Assembly: GCF_022095615.2 (NCBI RefSeq)
Contig: NZ_CP155559.1
Span: 1,361,501-1,425,500 of the forward strand
Length of the DNA stretch: 64,000 nt
Direction: 5' to 3'
DNA from: Bacillus thuringiensis
Lineage (GTDB): Bacteria > Bacillota > Bacilli > Bacillales > Bacillaceae_G
Shown: in pieces, positions 10,050 through 18,945 of the stretch
How the letters are laid out: every line of letters starts with the position of its first letter
Numbering within the stretch: the first letter of the stretch is position 1
Program-made: the position numbers and the translations under genes
Notes under the pieces: generated by a model
Database searches by the model: none
What the model was told of the DNA's origin: nothing
What the model saw: the letters and a program-made list of their open reading frames with translations, nothing else

Positions 10050-10303
10050 AATATACTCCTCTCCTAAAAAGCATGACGGTTCTTGTGAGCCGGTTTGATT
10101 AGCGCCTCATTTTCTATATACGAACAGTCCTTTGTTATTATGTTTATTATACTATGAGTATCATTATACGAAAATAAAAGAGAGTTGTGGGCTTTTTTAT
10201 AATAATTGAGTAGAAAAAGGGCAGTGGGAGACAATAAAACGGAGTTTCTATGTATGATAATTATTGTGCGCAGAAAGAATCGAGTAATAAAACGGAGGTT
10301 ATA

Positions 10304-10699
10304 ATGCGAAAATTATTATATTTTATAGTATGCAGTAGTGTTATACTTTTTGCCTCACCGAGTATGTCGGTAGCCGAGTATGATGCACCTCTTATGGAAG
10401 ATGCCCTTTATTCTGTTTTATTTCCGAAAATAAATAAAGCAATTGAAAAACAATATGGGAGCTTGAAGCCTTATGAATGTCCTAAAATTATTAGTTTAAA
10501 AAAAGTGTATAGTGGTACATATTTATTTCAAGCGAGTATTGAAGTAACGAAGTATGAACGTGTTGCTGGGAAAATTGCTCCACCATTTGAGAAGGTAACG
10601 ATTACATTTAATAACGAAGAGGGCGAATGGGAAGTGACAAAGGTTTCAGTAAAGCGCTTACCAAATGATACGAAATTAAACTGTAAAAAAACAATATAA
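10304..10699 (+). CDS. Small secreted protein, DUF3888-like
   Basis: This 131-residue protein has a Sec signal peptide (MRKLLYFIVCSSVILFASPSMSVAEY, cleaved near Ala-Glu at about 23-24 or just before). The mature domain is basic, with two Cys (in YECPKI and LNCKK) that could form a disulfide. It resembles the DUF3888 family common in the B. cereus group, from memory. ATG 10304 is preferred because ACGGAGG lies 7-8 nt before it. An upstream in-frame ATG at 10250 would place 18 hydrophilic residues ahead of the signal peptide. A near-identical ATAAAACGGAG sequence precedes that ATG too. Function unknown. Confidence 0.75.
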   Translation: MRKLLYFIVCSSVILFASPSMSVAEYDAPLMEDALYSVLFPKINKAIEKQYGSLKPYECPKIISLKKVYSGTYLFQASIEVTKYERVAGKIAPPFEKVTITFNNEEGEWEVTKVSVKRLPNDTKLNCKKTI

Positions 10700-10707
10700 A
10701 AAATTGT

Positions 10708-10737
10708 TTGACAAATAAAATGGTCCTTTGGTATTGT
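10708..10737 (+). promoter_or_regulatory. Sigma-A promoter of the lysA leader
   Basis: TTGACA at 10708-10713 and TATTGT at 10732-10737 are separated by 18 bp. They lie about 50 bp upstream of the lysine riboswitch and immediately after the preceding gene. Confidence 0.7.
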
Positions 10738-10788
10738 TAATAGCAACAATTAGATGTTTGAAAATTAAATAGACTTACCTCATCTACT

Positions 10789-10969
10789 CTCAAAGGTAGA
10801 GGCCGCAATAGGAAAGAGTAAGCTATGGGAGATTTAATGGAATCTGTGATCATAGGTTGAAAGGGACTATTGCCGAAATATAAGAATAACCATCTTATTC
10901 ATATATTGGGACTGCATTGAATAAATGTAGTACTGTCATAATATTTATTTTATGGAGAGCTATTTGGAG
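10789..10969 (+). promoter_or_regulatory. Lysine riboswitch (L-box) aptamer
   Basis: Conserved L-box landmarks appear in order: GGTAGAGG (P1 side), AAGAGTA, GGTTGAAAGGGAC, TTGCCGAA, GGACTGCATTGAATAAATGT and ACTGTCA, closing with GAGCTATTTGGAG, which pairs with CTCAAAGGTAG as P1. This closely follows the B. subtilis lysC leader as I remember it. Lysine binding should favour the downstream terminator and switch off lysA. Confidence 0.93.
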
Positions 10970-10977
10970 ATGTTGAT

Positions 10978-11076
10978 GCGGTTTCTTATTTTGAGGAGAT
11001 AACAACTCGTTTATTTTTTCAATATATATTTTTCCTAATAAGAAACGCGTGTGAACATTGTTCCGCGCGTTTTTTG
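10978..11076 (+). promoter_or_regulatory. Antiterminator and terminator of the lysA leader
   Basis: GCGGTTTCTTATT (10978-10990) can pair with AATAAGAAACGCG (11037-11049) as an antiterminator. The latter also contains the 5' arm of the terminator AACGCGTGTGAAC/GTTCCGCGCGTT (11044-11071), followed by six T. The two folds are mutually exclusive, as expected of a transcriptional riboswitch. Confidence 0.85.
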
Positions 11077-11150
11077 TCTATCTAAAAGCGTGCTGCAATG
11101 AATAGAAGATTGGGGTTATGAGTTTTAGAGGAAATAAGGGAGGAATTCAA

Positions 11151-12467
11151 ATGTATTTACACGGCACAAGCCGAATCAATGGGCAAGGACACTTAGAAAT
11201 TGGTGGGTGCGATACGACGCAGCTAGCAAAACAATACGGAACACCACTTTATGTATACGATGAAGAGTCTATTCGAGGAAAGTGCCGCGCGTTTCATCGT
11301 GCTTTTAAAGAAAGTGGTTTCTCTTATCAAGTAGCATATGCAAGCAAGGCGTTCTTGTGCATGGAGATGTGCCGAGTAGCTCGTGAAGAGAATATGTCTT
11401 TAGACGTTGTTTCTGGAGGGGAATTATATACTGCGCTCCAAGCTGGTTTTCCGGCATCGCGTATTCATTTTCACGGAAATAATAAAACAGAAGAAGAAAT
11501 GATTATGGCTCTTCAGGCGAATATCGGTTGTTTTGTAGTAGATAATTTCTTAGAATTAGAAATCTTATATGATTTAGCAATGCAACATGGGAAATTTGTG
11601 AACATATTAATCCGTGTAACGCCTGGAGTAGAGGCACATACACACGAATATATAACAACAGGTCAAGAAGATTCGAAATTTGGATTTGGTGTTTCAAATG
11701 GTCAAGCGATGCAAGCGATTGAGTTAGCTTTGCAAAAATCAAATTATAATGTGCTAGGAATTCACTCGCACATCGGATCACAAATATTCGAAACGGCTGG
11801 TTTTGTTCGAGCAATTGAAGTTCTTCGCCAATTTTTAGAAGAAGTGAGAGAGCAAATGAATTATGTAGTAAAAGTGTTAAATGTGGGCGGAGGATTCGGA
11901 ATACGCTACACAGAGTCAGATACGCCATTAACTCTTGAGACATATGTGCGAGCTGTAACAAATGCAGTGAGAGAACAATTTACAGTATGTGAATATCCGC
12001 TGCCAGAAATATGGGTTGAACCAGGTCGTAGCATTGTAGGTGATACTGGAACGACAATTTATACAGTCGGATCTGTGAAAGACATTCCTGGTATTCGGAA
12101 ATATGTATCAGTGGATGGCGGAATGACAGATAATTTAAGACCTGCCTTATATAGCGCGCGTTATGAAGCGATGCTAGCGAATCGAGGGAATGATGCGAAT
12201 GAGGAACTCGTTTCGATTGCTGGGAAGTGCTGTGAGAGTGGAGATATGTTAATTTGGGATATTACTCTACCGAAAGTTGCTTCTGCCGATTTACTAGCAG
12301 TTTCTTGTACGGGGGCATATGGGTACTCGATGGCCAATAATTATAATCGGATTCGTAGACCAGCTGTCGTCTTCGTGAAAGGTGGTACATCACAAATTGT
12401 TGTAGAACGCGAAACATATGAAAATATTATTGGGAACGATCGCATACGTATTAAAGAACTTGTTTAA
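11151..12467 (+). CDS. lysA: Diaminopimelate decarboxylase
   Basis: This 438-residue PLP enzyme of the alanine racemase fold catalyses the last step of lysine synthesis. The PLP lysine is Lys66 in VAYASKAFLC. Further family motifs are LGIHSHIGSQ, LNVGGGFGIRY, EPGRSIVGD, and the CCESGD segment that supplies a substrate-binding Cys across the dimer. ATG 11151 follows GGGAGGAATTCAA. An in-frame ATG at 11118 has no comparable site. It is controlled by the lysine riboswitch upstream and ends in its own terminator. Confidence 0.96.
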   Translation: MYLHGTSRINGQGHLEIGGCDTTQLAKQYGTPLYVYDEESIRGKCRAFHRAFKESGFSYQVAYASKAFLCMEMCRVAREENMSLDVVSGGELYTALQAGFPASRIHFHGNNKTEEEMIMALQANIGCFVVDNFLELEILYDLAMQHGKFVNILIRVTPGVEAHTHEYITTGQEDSKFGFGVSNGQAMQAIELALQKSNYNVLGIHSHIGSQIFETAGFVRAIEVLRQFLEEVREQMNYVVKVLNVGGGFGIRYTESDTPLTLETYVRAVTNAVREQFTVCEYPLPEIWVEPGRSIVGDTGTTIYTVGSVKDIPGIRKYVSVDGGMTDNLRPALYSARYEAMLANRGNDANEELVSIAGKCCESGDMLIWDITLPKVASADLLAVSCTGAYGYSMANNYNRIRRPAVVFVKGGTSQIVVERETYENIIGNDRIRIKELV

Positions 12468-12475
12468 ATAGAGAA

Positions 12476-12507
12476 AAGGAGTTGTTCGGATGGGCAATTC
12501 CTTTTTT
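12476..12507 (+). terminator. Terminator of lysA
   Basis: AAGGAGTTG and CAATTCCTT form a 9-bp stem with one G-U pair, followed by a run of T, 8 bp after the stop codon. Confidence 0.85.
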
Positions 12508-12545
12508 GTAAAATAAAATAATTAAAATATATCGGAAAACTAGGA

Positions 12546-12573
12546 TTGAAAAAAATCAGAATTGTGATAAAAT
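12546..12573 (+). promoter_or_regulatory. Sigma-A promoter of the sulfate assimilation operon
   Basis: TTGAAA at 12546 and TAAAAT at 12568 are separated by 16 bp. They lie about 13 bp before the SAM riboswitch. Confidence 0.7.
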
Positions 12574-12585
12574 ACAAATACAAAG

Positions 12586-12690
12586 CTTATCAAGAGAAGC
12601 GGAGGGAACTGGCCCGATGAAGCTCGGCAACCTGCTTATAGAAAGCAAGGTGCTAAATCCAGCAAAATGGAATCCATTTTGAAAGATAAG
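12586..12690 (+). promoter_or_regulatory. SAM-I riboswitch (S-box) of the sulfate assimilation operon
   Basis: The S-box consensus is nearly complete: CTTATCAAGAG, GCGGAGGGAACTGGCCCGAT, GAAGCTCGGCAACC, AAGGTGCTAAATCCAGCA and GAAAGATAAG closing P1. High SAM should stabilise the aptamer and favour the terminator at 12712. This places the downstream sulfate reduction genes under methionine and SAM control. Confidence 0.95.
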
Positions 12691-12711
12691 GTAAAATATA
12701 TTACCGAACAG

Positions 12712-12739
12712 TCTTTTCGAAATGGGAAAGATTTTTTTT
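12712..12739 (+). terminator. S-box controlled terminator
   Basis: TCTTTTC pairs with GGGAAAGA (with one G-U pair), followed by eight T. It is the expression platform of the preceding SAM riboswitch. Confidence 0.75.
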
Positions 12740-12764
12740 ATGAATAAAAAGGGGGGCTGTTCGC

Positions 12765-12908
12765 GTGAGTGTACGAGAACATTTTGAGGAAGTATCTGAG
12801 AAAATTCAAGCGATGCTTGCTGATATGAAATATGGTTCAATTACAATTGTTGTGCAAGACGGAAAAGTCATTCAATTAGAGAAAAGTGAAAAAGTACGTT
12901 TAAAGTAA
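12765..12908 (+). CDS. yezD: YezD-like small protein (DUF2292)
   Basis: This 47-residue soluble protein reads as a helix followed by SITIVVQDGKVIQLEKSEKV. That short beta motif is typical of DUF2292/YezD proteins, which are often linked to sulfur-metabolism loci. The start is GTG behind a very strong AAGGGGGG. It is the first gene after the SAM riboswitch, and a strong hairpin with a T-run separates it from cysH. Its biochemical role is unknown; the riboswitch context implies a role in cysteine or methionine supply. Confidence 0.85.
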   Translation: MSVREHFEEVSEKIQAMLADMKYGSITIVVQDGKVIQLEKSEKVRLK

Positions 12909-12932
12909 AAAGCGCTGACTAGAAAAACTAGA

Positions 12933-12973
12933 GGCGGTTTTAACCTATTTTATTAGGTTAAAACCGTCTTTTT
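12933..12973 (+). terminator. Strong terminator-like hairpin between yezD and cysH
   Basis: GGCGGTTTTAACCTA and TAGGTTAAAACCGTC form a 15-bp stem followed by TTTTTGCTTTT. It sits inside the riboswitch-controlled unit and only 21 bp before the cysH start, leaving no room for a new promoter. It should lower, but cannot fully stop, transcription into cysH. Confidence 0.85.
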
Positions 12974-12994
12974 GCTTTTACAGGGGGAAAAAAC

Positions 12995-13699
12995 ATGTTG
13001 ACGTATGAAACGTGGGAAGAAAATAGTGTTTCATTTTCAGAAGAAGATGAAACAAAAGGCGCGCTATCGGTATTAAGTTGGGCTTATAAAGAATATAAAA
13101 ATGAAATTGTATACGCATGTAGCTTTGGAGTAGAAGGGATGGTATTACTGCATCTTATAAACCAAGTAAATCCATCTGCTAAAGTTGTATTTTTAGATAC
13201 AAATGTTCATTTTCAAGAAACGTATGAATTAATTCAAAAAGTGCGGGGACGATTTCCTTCATTAAATATTATAGAAAAACAGCCGGAACTTACACTTGAT
13301 GAACAAGCGAAGTTGCATGGTGAAAAATTATGGGAAAGTAATCCGAATCTTTGTTGTAAAATTAGGAAAATTTTACCGTTAGAAAAATCATTAGCAGCGG
13401 AAAAAGCGTGGATATCGGGCTTAAGGAGGGAACAATCAGAAACGCGTAAGCATACAAAGTTTATAAATCAAGATCATCGCTTTCAATCTATTAAAGTTTG
13501 TCCGCTCATTCATTGGACGTGGAAAGAAGTATGGCGATATGTATACAAACATAGCTTGCCATATAACCCGCTGCATGATATTGGATATCCAAGTATTGGG
13601 TGTGAGAAGTGTACGTTACCTGTAGGAGAGGGTGGCGATTCGAGAGATGGTAGATGGGCTGGGAAAGTGAAAACAGAATGTGGTCTTCATTACCAATAA
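12995..13699 (+). CDS. cysH: Phosphoadenylyl-/adenylyl-sulfate reductase
   Basis: This 234-residue reductase converts (P)APS to sulfite with thioredoxin. The PP-loop type nucleotide site begins at [14 protein letters not shown] (41-54). Cys120-Cys121 (LCCKIRK) and Cys203-Cys206 (IGCEKCTLP) are the four [4Fe-4S] ligands that mark the APS-reducing class. The catalytic Cys is at 229 in the C-terminal ECGLHYQ. APS may therefore be the main substrate even though a CysC kinase is encoded in the operon. The ribosome binding site is CAGGGGG. Confidence 0.95.
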   Translation: MLTYETWEENSVSFSEEDETKGALSVLSWAYKEYKNEIVYACSFGVEGMVLLHLINQVNPSAKVVFLDTNVHFQETYELIQKVRGRFPSLNIIEKQPELTLDEQAKLHGEKLWESNPNLCCKIRKILPLEKSLAAEKAWISGLRREQSETRKHTKFINQDHRFQSIKVCPLIHWTWKEVWRYVYKHSLPYNPLHDIGYPSIGCEKCTLPVGEGGDSRDGRWAGKVKTECGLHYQ

Positions 13700-13737
13700 G
13701 AAGAATTTGAAAATAAAGCTAAGAGAGGGTATAGAAA

Positions 13738-14874
13738 ATGAGTACAAGAAACGAATTAATAAATCGAATAGACGAGACATACGACGTATCACAAATTGAA
13801 AAAGAAATTCAACTAGATAACATTGCGTTAAGTGATTTAGAGCTATTAGCAACAGGGGCGTATAGCCCGCTTACTGGTTTTTTAGGAAAGAAAGATTATG
13901 ATTCGGTCGTAGAAACGCTTCGTTTAGATAATGGGAGCGTTTGGAGTATACCAATTACATTACCAGTAACAGAAGAAGTAGCAGAGAGTCTGAAAGCTGG
14001 AGAGGAAGTAAAACTTGTTAACGGTGGAAATGTATATGGTGTCATTCAAATAGAAGATATTTTTGTGCCTGATAAGGAAAAAGAAGCGTTACTAGTGTAT
14101 AAAACGACGGATGAGGCTCATCCTGGAGTGAAAAAATTATACGAAAGACCGAACGTTTACGTCGGAGGAGCTATTGTTCTTACAAAACGCTTTGAAAATA
14201 ATCCGTTTCCTTCTTATCATTTAGATCCAATTGAAACGAGAAAAGAATTTAAAAAACGTGGTTGGAAAACAGTAGTTGGATTCCAAACGAGAAATCCGGT
14301 ACATCGTGCCCATGAGTATATTCAAAAATCTGCTCTTGAAATTGTAGATGGCCTCTTTTTAAATCCGCTTGTTGGGGAAACAAAGTCAGACGATATTCCT
14401 GCTGATGTAAGGATGGAAAGCTATGAAGTATTACTTCAAAACTATTATCCGAAAGATCGTGTCTTTTTAAGTGTATTTCCTGCAGCAATGCGTTACGCGG
14501 GACCAAGGGAAGCAATATTCCATGCATTAGTCAGAAAGAATTTTGGATGCACCCATTTTATCGTAGGGCGCGATCATGCAGGAGTAGGAGATTATTACGG
14601 GACTTATGAAGCGCAAGAAATTTTTACAAACTTTACGTTGGAAGAGTTAGGGATTACACCGTTATTTTTTGAACATAGTTTTTACTGCACGAAATGCGAA
14701 GCGATGGCTTCGACGAAAACATGCCCGCACGGAAAAGAGGATCATGTCATTTTATCAGGTACAAAAGTAAGAGAGCTATTAAGAAACGGTGAGGTTCCAC
14801 CGAGTACATTTAGTCGTAAAGAAGTAGTGGAAGTGCTAATTAAAGGTTTGAAAAAAGAAGTAGTAACAGAATAG
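13738..14874 (+). CDS. sat: Sulfate adenylyltransferase (ATP sulfurylase)
   Basis: This 378-residue enzyme activates sulfate with ATP to give APS. The active-site motifs are [12 protein letters not shown] (182-193, carrying QxRN and HxxH) and [18 protein letters not shown], followed by [25 protein letters not shown] and KTCPHG near the C-terminus hold Cys residues typical of this family. It lies 38 bp after cysH with an AGAGAGGG site and belongs to the S-box operon. Confidence 0.96.
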   Translation: MSTRNELINRIDETYDVSQIEKEIQLDNIALSDLELLATGAYSPLTGFLGKKDYDSVVETLRLDNGSVWSIPITLPVTEEVAESLKAGEEVKLVNGGNVYGVIQIEDIFVPDKEKEALLVYKTTDEAHPGVKKLYERPNVYVGGAIVLTKRFENNPFPSYHLDPIETRKEFKKRGWKTVVGFQTRNPVHRAHEYIQKSALEIVDGLFLNPLVGETKSDDIPADVRMESYEVLLQNYYPKDRVFLSVFPAAMRYAGPREAIFHALVRKNFGCTHFIVGRDHAGVGDYYGTYEAQEIFTNFTLEELGITPLFFEHSFYCTKCEAMASTKTCPHGKEDHVILSGTKVRELLRNGEVPPSTFSRKEVVEVLIKGLKKEVVTE

Positions 14875-14886
14875 GGAGAGAATGAG

Positions 14887-15480
14887 ATGGATACGAATAT
14901 TACTTGGCATACAGCATCTGTTTCAAAAGATGAGAGAAGAGTAAAAAGTGGGCATCATAGTTTTGTAGTTTGGTTTACTGGTCTATCAGCTTCAGGTAAA
15001 TCTACGGTGGCGAACGCGGTTGCTCGTAAACTATTTGAAAAGAATATTGGAAACTATGTACTAGATGGGGATAATATACGCCACGGTTTAAATAAAGACT
15101 TAGGTTTTTCTGAAAGTGATCGTATGGAAAATATAAGACGGATTGGCGAAGTGGCGAAGTTATTTGTAGATCAAGGTACTGTTGTTCTTACAGCGTTTAT
15201 TTCACCATTTCGAGTAGACCGAAAACAAGTTAGGGATTTATTAGCTGTAGATGAGTTTATAGAAGTGTTTGTAAAGTGTCCAATTGAAGAGTGTGAGAAG
15301 CGTGATCCGAAAGGGCTTTATAAAAAAGCAAGACAAGGTGATATTAAAGAATTTACTGGTGTTGATTCACCGTATGAGGAACCAGAACAAGCGGAATTAA
15401 TTGTAGAAACGCACAAGTATTCTATTGAAGAATGTGCAGAACAAATCGTGAAGTACCTACAAGAGCGTAGTTTTATATAG
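14887..15480 (+). CDS. cysC: Adenylyl-sulfate kinase
   Basis: This 197-residue P-loop kinase phosphorylates APS to PAPS. The Walker A is GLSASGKST (32-40). Further marks are VLDGDNIRHGLNKDLGFS and RVDRKQVRDL, with the lid segment RDPKGLYKKARQGDIKEFTG. It lies 12 bp after sat. With a [4Fe-4S] CysH in the same operon, PAPS production may serve other needs or provide an alternative route. Confidence 0.95.
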   Translation: MDTNITWHTASVSKDERRVKSGHHSFVVWFTGLSASGKSTVANAVARKLFEKNIGNYVLDGDNIRHGLNKDLGFSESDRMENIRRIGEVAKLFVDQGTVVLTAFISPFRVDRKQVRDLLAVDEFIEVFVKCPIEECEKRDPKGLYKKARQGDIKEFTGVDSPYEEPEQAELIVETHKYSIEECAEQIVKYLQERSFI

Positions 15481-15492
15481 GGGGATTTAAAA

Positions 15493-17115
15493 ATGAGTTA
15501 TGAAAAAGCATGGGCTAACAATGAAAAGTTAAATCAAACTGAGAAAAATAAATTAAAAAAAGATGGATTGGAAATTTTTAATGATATTCCTTACTATGCG
15601 GAGAATGGGTTTGAATCTATTCCGAAAGAAGAGTGGGACGCATTCAAATGGGCAGGGTTGTATTTACAAAGACCGAAAGAAGCTGGTTATTTTATGATGC
15701 GTGTAAATATTCCTTCAGGGATTATTACGAATGCACAGGCAGAAGTGCTTGCTTCTATCGCTGAGGATTATGGGCGTGACGTAATAGATATTACGACAAG
15801 ACAGGCGATTCAGTTTCATTGGTTAGAAATTCATCAAATCCCAGATATTTTTAAAAGATTAGCGAGAGTTGGGTTATCTTCAGCTGGGGCTTGTGGTGAT
15901 ATAACGCGTAATATTACAGGGAATCCACTTGCTGGCATTGATGCAAATGAACTGTTTGATACAACTGGTATTGTGAAAGAGGTATATGACTATTTCCAAC
16001 ATAATGAAGAGTTTTCTAACTTACCACGTAAATTTAAAATGTCTATTAGTTCTAACATTTATAACTCAGCAAACGCAGAGATTAACTGTGTTGCATTTAC
16101 ACCTGCAACGAAAGAAATAGATGGTGAGAAAAAAGATGGTTTTCATATAAAAGTAGGTGGTGGATTATCAGCTCGTCCATATTTAGCTGATGAATTGAAT
16201 GTATTCGTTTTACCAGAAGAAGTGAAGACGGTAGCAATTGCAATTGCTACGATATTCCGTGATTTTGGATATCGCGAAAAACGTCATTTAGCTCGTTTGA
16301 AATTTCTTGTTGCAGACTGGGGAGCAGAGAAATTTAAAGAGAAACTAATAGAGTATACAGGGCCTTTACAAAGTAAGGGAGAAAGTGCTCTCAAAGGATG
16401 GAATGCAGGATATTTCTATGGTGTTCAAGATCAAAAACAAGATGGACTAAAATATGTAGGTTTTAATGTGCCGGTAGGACGTTTACATGCAGAAGAAATG
16501 TTTGAGATTGCAAGAATCGCTAAGCATTATGGAAATGGGCAAATTCGTACATGTAACTCGCAAAACTTCATTATTCCGAATGTTCCGCCAGAAAATGTAA
16601 CGGGCTTACTAAATGAGCCGTTGTTTGAAGCGATATCAGCAAGTCCGAAATCATTTATTGGTCATGCGGTTTCCTGCACTGGGATTGAGTATTGCAATCT
16701 TGCTTTAGTAGAAACGAAAGAAAGATTACGTCAAATTGCCGAATACTTAGATACACAAATTGCACTCGATGTTCCGGTACGCATTCATATGGTAGGATGC
16801 CCGAATTCATGTGGGCAACGTCAAATTGCTGACATTGGATTACAAGGGGTGAAAATGAAAACGAAGGAAAAAGGAATTGTTGAAGCATTTGAAATATATG
16901 TAGGTGGAACGTTGTTGGATGGCGGTGCTTACAATCAAAAGTTAAAAGGTAAAATAGATGGCGAGGATCTACCTGATGTACTTGCATCATTTATAGGTTA
17001 TTTCAAAGAGAATAAATTACCAGCTGAAACGTTTTATGATTTTGTCGGTCGTGTTGGTGTAGAGACATTACAAATAGCGTTAAATATTGTTTTAGAAGAA
17101 GTAATAGCGTCTTAG
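15493..17115 (+). CDS. Ferredoxin-type nitrite/sulfite reductase, probably assimilatory sulfite reductase
   Basis: This 540-residue siroheme and [4Fe-4S] enzyme reduces sulfite to sulfide with six electrons. Cluster and siroheme ligands are Cys395 and Cys401 (SCTGIEYCNLAL) and Cys436 and Cys440 (VGCPNSCGQ). The duplicated ferredoxin-like half domains are visible, for example DITTRQAIQFHWL and GGGLSARPYLADELNVF. The length and single-chain form fit the ferredoxin-dependent class rather than CysI. The operon (cysH, sat, cysC, siroheme synthesis) argues for sulfite over nitrite as substrate. Confidence 0.9.
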   Translation: MSYEKAWANNEKLNQTEKNKLKKDGLEIFNDIPYYAENGFESIPKEEWDAFKWAGLYLQRPKEAGYFMMRVNIPSGIITNAQAEVLASIAEDYGRDVIDITTRQAIQFHWLEIHQIPDIFKRLARVGLSSAGACGDITRNITGNPLAGIDANELFDTTGIVKEVYDYFQHNEEFSNLPRKFKMSISSNIYNSANAEINCVAFTPATKEIDGEKKDGFHIKVGGGLSARPYLADELNVFVLPEEVKTVAIAIATIFRDFGYREKRHLARLKFLVADWGAEKFKEKLIEYTGPLQSKGESALKGWNAGYFYGVQDQKQDGLKYVGFNVPVGRLHAEEMFEIARIAKHYGNGQIRTCNSQNFIIPNVPPENVTGLLNEPLFEAISASPKSFIGHAVSCTGIEYCNLALVETKERLRQIAEYLDTQIALDVPVRIHMVGCPNSCGQRQIADIGLQGVKMKTKEKGIVEAFEIYVGGTLLDGGAYNQKLKGKIDGEDLPDVLASFIGYFKENKLPAETFYDFVGRVGVETLQIALNIVLEEVIAS

Positions 17116-17125
17116 GAGGGACAAT

Positions 17126-17326
17126 ATGGATTTATATCGATTTGAAGCTGTGTTAGTAAATAGTATTGTTCCGATTGTTGTTGTTGCTCAAAGTGAAGAA
17201 CAGGCATTTAAGCTCGCGGAGATGGAGCTTGAAAAGCATTTTTTACCGCTGCCAGAAGTAAAGGAGATTTCCCTATTTGAAAAGAAGAAGATTCGAAAAG
17301 GTGCGGCATTTGTTATTCATGAGTAG
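17126..17326 (+). CDS. Small conserved protein, DUF3906-like
   Basis: This 66-residue protein begins MDLYRFEAVLVNSIVPIVVV. It is a compact alpha-beta domain with no membrane segment or metal motif. It matches the DUF3906 family as I recall it. It lies 10 bp after sulfite reductase with a TAGGAGG site and before the siroheme genes, so it is co-transcribed with sulfate assimilation. An accessory role is possible, but nothing in the sequence shows what it does. Confidence 0.8.
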   Translation: MDLYRFEAVLVNSIVPIVVVAQSEEQAFKLAEMELEKHFLPLPEVKEISLFEKKKIRKGAAFVIHE

Positions 17327-17350
17327 GGAAAAGGTAATACGAAATAATGA

Positions 17351-17382
17351 AAACTTCCATTCGTATATAAGGATGGAAGTTT
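17351..17382 (+). repeat. Perfect 10-bp inverted repeat in the sulfate operon
   Basis: AAACTTCCAT and ATGGAAGTTT are separated by 12 bp, upstream of the siroheme genes. No proper T-run follows, so it is more likely an mRNA processing or stability hairpin or a weak attenuator than a full terminator. Confidence 0.65.
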
Positions 17383-17411
17383 CACTTTAATAATAGAAAT
17401 GAGGAGAGATG

Positions 17412-18188
17412 ATGGGGAAGGTTTATATCGTTGGTGCAGGTCCTGGTGATCCAGATTTAATTACTGTGAAAGGGTTGAAATGTATTGAGAAGGCAGATGT
17501 TATTTTATACGACCGTCTCGTGAATAAAGAGTTGCTTTCCTATGCACAGCCTGAAGCGGATTTAATTTATTGCGGAAAACTACCAAATTATCACACGATG
17601 AAGCAAGAGACAATTAACACATTTCTTATTAAATATGCGAAAAAGGGAAAAGTTGTAACGAGGCTAAAGGGCGGGGATCCATTTGTATTTGGTAGAGGGG
17701 GAGAAGAAGCTGAAGCGTTAGCGAAGCAAGGTGTACCATTTGAAATCGTACCTGGTATTTCAGCTGGAATAGCTGCTCCTGCTTATGCTGGTATTCCAGT
17801 GACACATCGTGATGCAAGTGCAAGTTTTGCTATTGTGACAGGGCATAGGAAAGAAGATGCTGAAGAGGAAGTGAAGTGGGAAAATTTAGCGAAAGGTGTA
17901 GAGACTTTAGCTGTATATATGGGGGTTAGTAATTTACCCTACATATGTGAACAACTGATGAAGTATGGAAAAGATAAAAGTACGCCTGCTGCTATTATTG
18001 AGCGGGGAACGACATCTATGCAGCGCACAGTTGTTGGGACGTTAGGAACAATTGTAGATGTTGCAAAAAAAGAACAAATTCAAAATCCGAGCATGATTGT
18101 AATTGGAGAAGTGGTCCGTTTTAGAGAAAAGATTCATTGGTTTGAGAAACAGACAGAAAGTACGTATCAAGTAAGCGGAGTGTTATAA
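17412..18188 (+). CDS. cobA: Uroporphyrinogen-III C-methyltransferase (SUMT)
   Basis: This SAM-dependent methylase makes precorrin-2, the first step from uroporphyrinogen III to siroheme. GAGPGDPDLITVKG near the N-terminus, YDRLVNKELL, LKGGDPFVFGRGGEE and GIPVTHRD are all present, and the 258-residue length is that of the single-domain enzyme. ATG 17412 sits 5 nt behind GAGGAG. The ATG at 17409 would be only 2 nt away. It supplies siroheme for the sulfite reductase upstream. Confidence 0.94.
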   Translation: MGKVYIVGAGPGDPDLITVKGLKCIEKADVILYDRLVNKELLSYAQPEADLIYCGKLPNYHTMKQETINTFLIKYAKKGKVVTRLKGGDPFVFGRGGEEAEALAKQGVPFEIVPGISAGIAAPAYAGIPVTHRDASASFAIVTGHRKEDAEEEVKWENLAKGVETLAVYMGVSNLPYICEQLMKYGKDKSTPAAIIERGTTSMQRTVVGTLGTIVDVAKKEQIQNPSMIVIGEVVRFREKIHWFEKQTESTYQVSGVL

Positions 18189-18189
18189 A

Positions 18190-18945
18190 ATGAAAGCCAT
18201 CTTATATATATGTCATGGAAGTCGTCTGAAAGCAGCTAAAGAAGAAGCGGTTGCATTTATTACGTCATGCATGAACCGTGTAGAAGCAAGTGTTCAAGAG
18301 GTTTGTTTTTTAGAGTTAGCGAGTCCAACTATTGATGAAGGGTTCCGTACATGTGTGAAGCGTGGTGCTACAGAGATTATTGTTATTCCAGTTTTTCTGT
18401 TAGCGGCAGGTCATGTAAAAAAAGATATCCCGTTTGAATTGAAAAAGTTAAATAATCAATTTTTGAATGTTAAAGTGACCTATGGTAATCCGTTTGGTGT
18501 ATCAGAAACACTTGTTAAATCGGTGTATAGCGGAAGCGGTATCGAACAGGAAGATAAGAATGAAGTGACGCTACTTCTCGTTGCAAGAGGGAGTAGTGAT
18601 CCTGAAGTATTAAAAGATATAAACTGGATCGCTTCTTTATTTCAAACGGAAGAGAAAATTAAAAAAGTAGAGGTTTGTTTTTTAGCGGCTGCTGAGCCGA
18701 AATTTGAGGAGAAGTTAAAGGAAGTTGTTGAACGAAAAGAAAAGAACATCGTTGTGCTGCCTTACTTGTTATTTACAGGTTTACTTATGAAACATATTGA
18801 AAAAGAAGTGTGCCAATATGAGGTGGATGAGATAAAAATAAGTCCGTATTTAGGAAAGAATGAAGCGTTTCAATATATGTTAATTCAGAAAACGAAGAAA
18901 TTATTGAAGGGAGATCAATATGTATCCACTTACAGTGCGAGTTGA
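18190..18945 (+). CDS. sirB: Sirohydrochlorin ferrochelatase (CbiX family)
   Basis: This 251-residue protein has two CbiX-type halves and inserts iron into sirohydrochlorin. Metal-site histidines are His9 (ICHGSR) and His75 (AAGHVKKDIP) in the first half. The second half repeats the fold (LLVARGSSDPEV) without the first His. It lies one base after cobA and overlaps sirC by 26 bp. SirB in this position completes a three-gene siroheme set. Confidence 0.88.
   Translation: MKAILYICHGSRLKAAKEEAVAFITSCMNRVEASVQEVCFLELASPTIDEGFRTCVKRGATEIIVIPVFLLAAGHVKKDIPFELKKLNNQFLNVKVTYGNPFGVSETLVKSVYSGSGIEQEDKNEVTLLLVARGSSDPEVLKDINWIASLFQTEEKIKKVEVCFLAAAEPKFEEKLKEVVERKEKNIVVLPYLLFTGLLMKHIEKEVCQYEVDEIKISPYLGKNEAFQYMLIQKTKKLLKGDQYVSTYSAS

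Noticed and set aside
17341..17400. Fifth copy of the dispersed repeat (CACTTTAAT near 17383)
   Set aside because: Only a few bases of the leading motif match, and the preceding hairpin is in the wrong order.
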